In this document: piece after piece, positions 52,401 through 55,348 of the stretch
Numbering within the stretch: position 1 is the stretch's first letter
Layout: each line of letters opens with the position of its first letter
DNA from: UBA9715 sp003452695
Lineage (GTDB): Bacteria; Actinomycetota; Coriobacteriia; Coriobacteriales; Eggerthellaceae
Length of the DNA stretch: 55,348 bases
Reading direction: 5' to 3'
Assembly: GCA_946625225.1 (NCBI GenBank)
Contig: CAMOTA010000007.1
Coordinates: 1-55,348, forward strand
Made by a program: the position numbers and the translations under genes
Notes under the pieces: generated by a model
Database searches by the model: none
The model's input: only the letters and a program-made list of their open reading frames with translations
Told to the model about the DNA's origin: nothing

Positions 52401-55348
52401 AGGGCTTACCGACGTGCAGCGCCAGCTGGTGCCCGCCGAGGTATGGGAAGAGCTGGCAAGCGCCGAAGCGGCCTACGACCAGGCCGTGGCCGAGCGAGAG
52501 GCCGCCGAATGGGCCCCCGCGCTTCCCGCGGAAGCCGCCGACGCGCTGTTGAAGCCGGGCGGGCAGCTGGCGGTTTTCGGGCAAGGCCAGTGGTCCGCTG
52601 CCGCTGAAGACGGGCGCAGCTTCGTGCAATCGGGCGCGGACGATGCCGTGCTGCACGTAAGCGTGCCAAAGGGCGGAGGCTGGCTGTTGTTCGACTGGAT
52701 GATCGAAGCCGGTTCGACCGCGGAGATCGGGACCGCAATCGACTTTTCAGTTTCCACCGTCGTGGCCACCAGCGCCGGCGGCCCGGTTGCGGTGGACGTG
52801 TATCCCTGGGGCGGCCTTTCCGCTTCGGCGTCGGGGTCTGCCCGTTGGGCCACTGCCGCCATCGTCGTTCCCGCAGATGCCTGCATGGCCACGTTCGCGT
52901 GGTCGGGGACGGCGGCAGGCCAGGCCCGGGCGCGCATCGGCAACGTGCGCTTCGTGACCGAACGCACGCAAGTGTCGGCGCAGGGCGACGCACATGCAAC
53001 CGCCACGGTGCAGGCCCCGTACGGCGAGAACGCGGCCTACGTGCCGGTAGACCAGGTGGACCCCGGCCAGGGCCTGCAGCCCAGCTCGTGGCGTCCGCTG
53101 CACGGCAAGGTGCGTTGGAGCGCGCAATGCGACGAAGGCTACGTCTTCGCCGGCTGGAAGCTGGATGCGGCAGACGATGCGTACTATTCCACCGAAGCCG
53201 AACTTGCGCTGGACGTGCTGGACGAACCCGTGCACCTGTACGCAGCAAGCATGCGGCCCTTCGATGCGGGGTCGGGATCGGCCGACAACCCCTTCGTCAT
53301 AGAAGACGCGCAGGACCTGGCGGCGCTGGATGCCCATGTCCGCCGCGGCGTTTCCTTCGAGGGGATGCACCTGAAGCTGGCGGCAGACATTGCCGTGCCC
53401 GAAGGCTTTGCGGGCATCGGGGCGGACGGAGCCTACGGCAGCGCGTTCGCGGGCACCCTGGATGGCGCGGGGCACACCGTAAGCGGCCTCGGCGGCAACT
53501 GCGGGCTGTTCTTCGCCATAGCCCGCACCGGCACGGTGCGCGACCTGCACGTAGCGGGCGCTGTGGAAGCGGGGAAAGCGGGCGCCAGCCTGGGCTTGGT
53601 CGCCTGCACCTGCAACGGCCTGCTGGAAAACGTCCACGCAAGCGGCACGGTGGCCTCCGAGTGGGCCGGCGATGCGCAGTCGGGCATCGGTGGCGTTGTG
53701 GGCAGGCTGGGCTCGGGCGGGCGCATGGCGGGCTGCTCGTCGGATGCGACCGTTTCCGCCACGGCGCAAGGGCAGACGGAGCCGGCGGCAGGCGGCATTG
53801 CGGGCCGCGCGGCCGACAGCGCATCGGTGCGGGACTGCGCATCTGCGGGCACGGTGTCCGGGGCCGCCACCGCATCGGCCATCGGCGGCGTCGTCGGCGC
53901 CTTGGAAAATGCCGCTTCGGTGCAGCGTTGCCATTCATCGGGGCAAGTCGAGGGAAATATGCGCGTCGGCGGCGTCGTCGGCGCGATGGGCAACGGCTGT
54001 AGCGTATCGGATTGCGAACATGCGGGCGATGTCGTTGCGCACGGTGTGTTCGCAGGCGGCATCGTCGGGCGCATCGATGCCCAACACAATGCGCCGGCAG
54101 AAGTGCGCGACTGCCTGTTCGCGGCGGGGTCGGTGCGCGCCGACGGCGATCTGGGATGCGCCGGCGGCATCGTGGGCTCTGCGGCGGGCGGCTATGCGGT
54201 TGCCGGATCGCTTTCCCTGGCGCAGGCCGTGCAGGCGCCGAGTGCCGCCGGGCGCATAGCCGGCCAGGCGGCAGACCTGGCCGAGGCGGGCGGCGCGGGC
54301 GTGCTCTCTGCCAACTGCTCGTGGGCGGACACGTCCGTGAACGGCGAGACCGTGCCAACGGGCGGCGAGCACGACGATGCGGCGGGTGCCCAGGGCCGCG
54401 GCATTGCGGGCTACGACCTGCTAGTCGGCGACGAGCCCGTTTCCGCATGTGCAGGCTGGGATGCCACGACCTGGGATGTGGCCGCGCATGCCAAGCCCAC
54501 GCTAATCCCCTTCGCATCCCGCAGCGGCGCGAACCTGCCGGCATACCTGTTCTTCGCGCTCGGCGCCGAAGATGTGCGCCTGGCGCGTGCGGACTACTAC
54601 CTGGGGCTGGGGCAGACCGCTCCCGAGCTTTCCGTTTCGGCGCGCGGCGCAGAGCTGCAGCAAGGCCGCGACTACACCGTGTCCTACGAATCGGTCGATG
54701 GCGTGCAGGCCGAAGCGCCCCTTGCAGTAGCCGGCAACTACTACGCGCTGGTAACCGGCACGGGCGCATACGGCGGCACGGTGAAGGTTCCCTTCCAACT
54801 GCTGCCGGCGCTGCAGGACTGCTCCATCCGCGCCATAGCCGACCGCACCTATACGGGCAGCGCCATACGGCCGCGCGTGACCGTTACCTACCGCGACGTG
54901 GACGGCGCTGTGCACGAACTGCTGAAGGACGAGGACTACACGTTCGACTATCGCGCCAACACCGATGCCGGCACGGGCGTGGTGGTCGTTACGGGCGGCG
55001 AGTGCTTCCCCGGCACCATAGAGCGCACCTTCGTCATTGCGAAGGCGCCCAACACGCTGGCGCTGAGCGCGAAGAAGGACGTGCTCGCGGCAACGTACAA
55101 CGCAGGCGGCGCGCAGGTCCTGGCGATAGGCGACGCGCTTGCGGCAACGGGCGCGCAGGGCGCGGTCTCATACGCCAAGGCATCGGGCGATGCGGGCATA
55201 GCCGTGTCTGCGGCGGGTGCAATCACACTGAAAAAGGGACTGGCGGCGGGGACGTATCCCGTGCGCGTGGTGGTCACGGCGGCAGGCGACGCCAACCACG
55301 AGCCGACATCGGTCGGCGCCTCGTTTTCGGTGCAAGTCGTCAAAGCCG
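49468..55348 (+). CDS. Giant duplicated GLUG/Ig surface protein, C-terminus beyond the window
   Basis: The frame opens at ATG 49468 (AGAGGTGG upstream) with a signal peptide (GVAWCALSLVLGLTVGSAHA) and runs 1,960 codons to the window edge. It holds two copies of a large module, roughly 49670-52290 and 52540-55045. Each has a jelly-roll-like domain (GWLVFDWKFSAQGAYTNKLN and GWLLFDWMIEAGS), a FRGWK/FAGWK InlB-type repeat, a GLUG beta-helix section (GTPDDPYRIGARADLERLDA and GSADNPFVIEDAQDLAALDA, then GGIVGG repeats) and MBG-like Ig modules. A helical segment lies between the copies (DAALAAIEGLTDVQRQLVPA). The visible end matches the C-terminal modules of the protein at 8177 (AKAPNTLALSAKKD), so a basic tail probably follows. 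A weak promoter (TTGAAA 49403, GATAAT 49428) precedes it. Confidence 0.85.
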   Translation, partial: MQCGNRRRLGTGAWLGVAWCALSLVLGLTVGSAHAQGADDAASVDYAAGRLSAQESAVDLSVALRPGESAVQLASTGTADLSVLSDGDRDCLAAGKNTELAATVQGPGWLVFDWKFSAQGAYTNKLNLTVDGVENPNAAPNRSYDWFTDSSVVPLGANSSSSVKWATMVVQLDGEGPHTVKWTRAGTALNACLDDVHFTSSPNTAVSGIAGAGTASCALTVLDEDHRTVDAGSPLGADGVRPYGVVAFSAVPEQGKTFRGWKADPAAEEFVSTANPYIVRVYSDPVSLYAVCEQPFEGAGTPDDPYRIGARADLERLDAYVSAGESFADAHFAITSDIDCGDQPLSTIGAGASKSFSGQVDGRGHTIAFSGAGALFYAMAGAGVRNLCLDVDVNAADAVNAGALADRSTNGSSVADVVLRGRFFASRPASSWGTNFGYGGLVGSASGTTFSDCRIEADCSSDRQGNADPCLGAVVGYATSNCTIERCVVAGNVDGCGAASAVGGIVGGLTANSSCVTDCVVQGDVSGNARVGGIVGYQTGGTVSNCEYRGAVSAARRAGGIVGGLEGTGQVSSCLASGSISASEEQAGGIVGYASGYASLADNLCLAQAVEGGKRIVASCERSWGNGAWNTPVLQGNYAWAGTLVDGSAVATGDADASAGGLNGAVLEDADLLGSVAYEPCVRWPSASWNVQPGRKPQLAASNAVREQSGDLLPGYIRAYAEFPEFALAWTGAEVSIEAPADAGYALSGTTRGTDPGEYIARATLAEGYIWPDYTTAPIDFAWSITRTVAVPQFGPFAFAGSPVSVQAPAGAGYALSGQTTAAAVGSYEAVAMLEPHCVWEDGTRDAKTVAWQVAAADIGEAHIDAIADAPYTGEPIEPQVVLRVGAGAVDGGGDVLVEGRDYAVSYADNVFPGRATATVQAAGDYTGSQSVSFQILSSDAYLADKQAADDVAAAVRDIGTVGIDSRDAIDAALAAIEGLTDVQRQLVPAEVWEELASAEAAYDQAVAEREAAEWAPALPAEAADALLKPGGQLAVFGQGQWSAAAEDGRSFVQSGADDAVLHVSVPKGGGWLLFDWMIEAGSTAEIGTAIDFSVSTVVATSAGGPVAVDVYPWGGLSASASGSARWATAAIVVPADACMATFAWSGTAAGQARARIGNVRFVTERTQVSAQGDAHATATVQAPYGENAAYVPVDQVDPGQGLQPSSWRPLHGKVRWSAQCDEGYVFAGWKLDAADDAYYSTEAELALDVLDEPVHLYAASMRPFDAGSGSADNPFVIEDAQDLAALDAHVRRGVSFEGMHLKLAADIAVPEGFAGIGADGAYGSAFAGTLDGAGHTVSGLGGNCGLFFAIARTGTVRDLHVAGAVEAGKAGASLGLVACTCNGLLENVHASGTVASEWAGDAQSGIGGVVGRLGSGGRMAGCSSDATVSATAQGQTEPAAGGIAGRAADSASVRDCASAGTVSGAATASAIGGVVGALENAASVQRCHSSGQVEGNMRVGGVVGAMGNGCSVSDCEHAGDVVAHGVFAGGIVGRIDAQHNAPAEVRDCLFAAGSVRADGDLGCAGGIVGSAAGGYAVAGSLSLAQAVQAPSAAGRIAGQAADLAEAGGAGVLSANCSWADTSVNGETVPTGGEHDDAAGAQGRGIAGYDLLVGDEPVSACAGWDATTWDVAAHAKPTLIPFASRSGANLPAYLFFALGAEDVRLARADYYLGLGQTAPELSVSARGAELQQGRDYTVSYESVDGVQAEAPLAVAGNYYALVTGTGAYGGTVKVPFQLLPALQDCSIRAIADRTYTGSAIRPRVTVTYRDVDGAVHELLKDEDYTFDYRANTDAGTGVVVVTGGECFPGTIERTFVIAKAPNTLALSAKKDVLAATYNAGGAQVLAIGDALAATGAQGAVSYAKASGDAGIAVSAAGAITLKKGLAAGTYPVRVVVTAAGDANHEPTSVGASFSVQVVKA

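Noticed and set aside
49708..52656. Minus-strand open frame of 982 codons opposite the giant surface-protein gene
   Set aside because: The plus frame has a signal peptide, ribosome site and coherent repeats; the minus frame has none.

Overview
The window is high-GC DNA with dense, mostly co-directional genes, AAGGAG-type ribosome sites and several GTG/TTG starts. Very large exported proteins carry GLUG/beta-helix repeats, clostridial hydrophobic W (ChW) repeats and Ala-rich linkers. There are no outer-membrane proteins and no LPXTG anchors. Two L,D-transpeptidases and a CDP-glycerol polymerase are encoded. This fits a monoderm actinobacterium of the class Coriobacteriia (Eggerthellaceae-like). 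The assignment is inferred from gene style, not from a marker gene. No tRNA, rRNA, CRISPR array, insertion sequence or phage gene was recognised.

Layout. (1) 1-869: an edge-truncated Rpn/PD-(D/E)XK-type gene on the minus strand ending in FQDG tandem repeats. It is divergent from (2) an operon at 1487-13840: a FecCD-type permease, its ATPase, an ExbB/TolQ/MotA-like channel protein, a DUF2149 protein, a surface protein with a C-terminal membrane anchor, and a 1,887-residue secreted repeat protein. (3) 13936-17334 (minus): ligA and a family 4 glycosyltransferase. (4) 17501-23265: two tandem paralogous L,D-transpeptidases with six ChW repeats and a ricin-like section each. (5) 23379-25387: glutamine synthetase followed by an orphan GlnR-like response regulator. 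(6) 25390-27044: nth and an NAD(P)H-hydrate dehydratase. (7) 27089-29382 (minus): an XRE-cupin regulator and an acyl-CoA synthetase. (8) 29660-35073: a YfhO-family membrane protein and a two-domain CDP-glycerol glycerophosphotransferase. (9) 35103-37192 (minus): a pair of U32-peptidase-like proteins. (10) 37414-38100 (minus): a Gly/His-rich repeat protein. (11) 38341 to the window end (plus): a long array with two further ExbB-like/DUF2149 pairs, three membrane-anchored GLUG proteins, a parvulin lipoprotein, ModA and ModB, and the first 1,960 residues of a giant surface protein that runs off the edge.

The most interesting theme is the ExbB-like plus DUF2149 pair, present three times and each time beside exported GLUG or Ig-like proteins and, in two places, beside ABC importers (FecCD/FecE and ModA/ModB). 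The three DUF2149 proteins share a single membrane segment beginning with an Asp in a context like the one I recall for ExbD. My reading, which is inference, is that these loci encode a proton-motive-force-driven, ExbBD-like machine working with cell-envelope proteins in a bacterium that should have no outer membrane, perhaps for capture of metal complexes or oxyanions. The parvulin lipoprotein would be a foldase for the large exported proteins, and the His-rich protein next to the second cluster is a candidate metal buffer.
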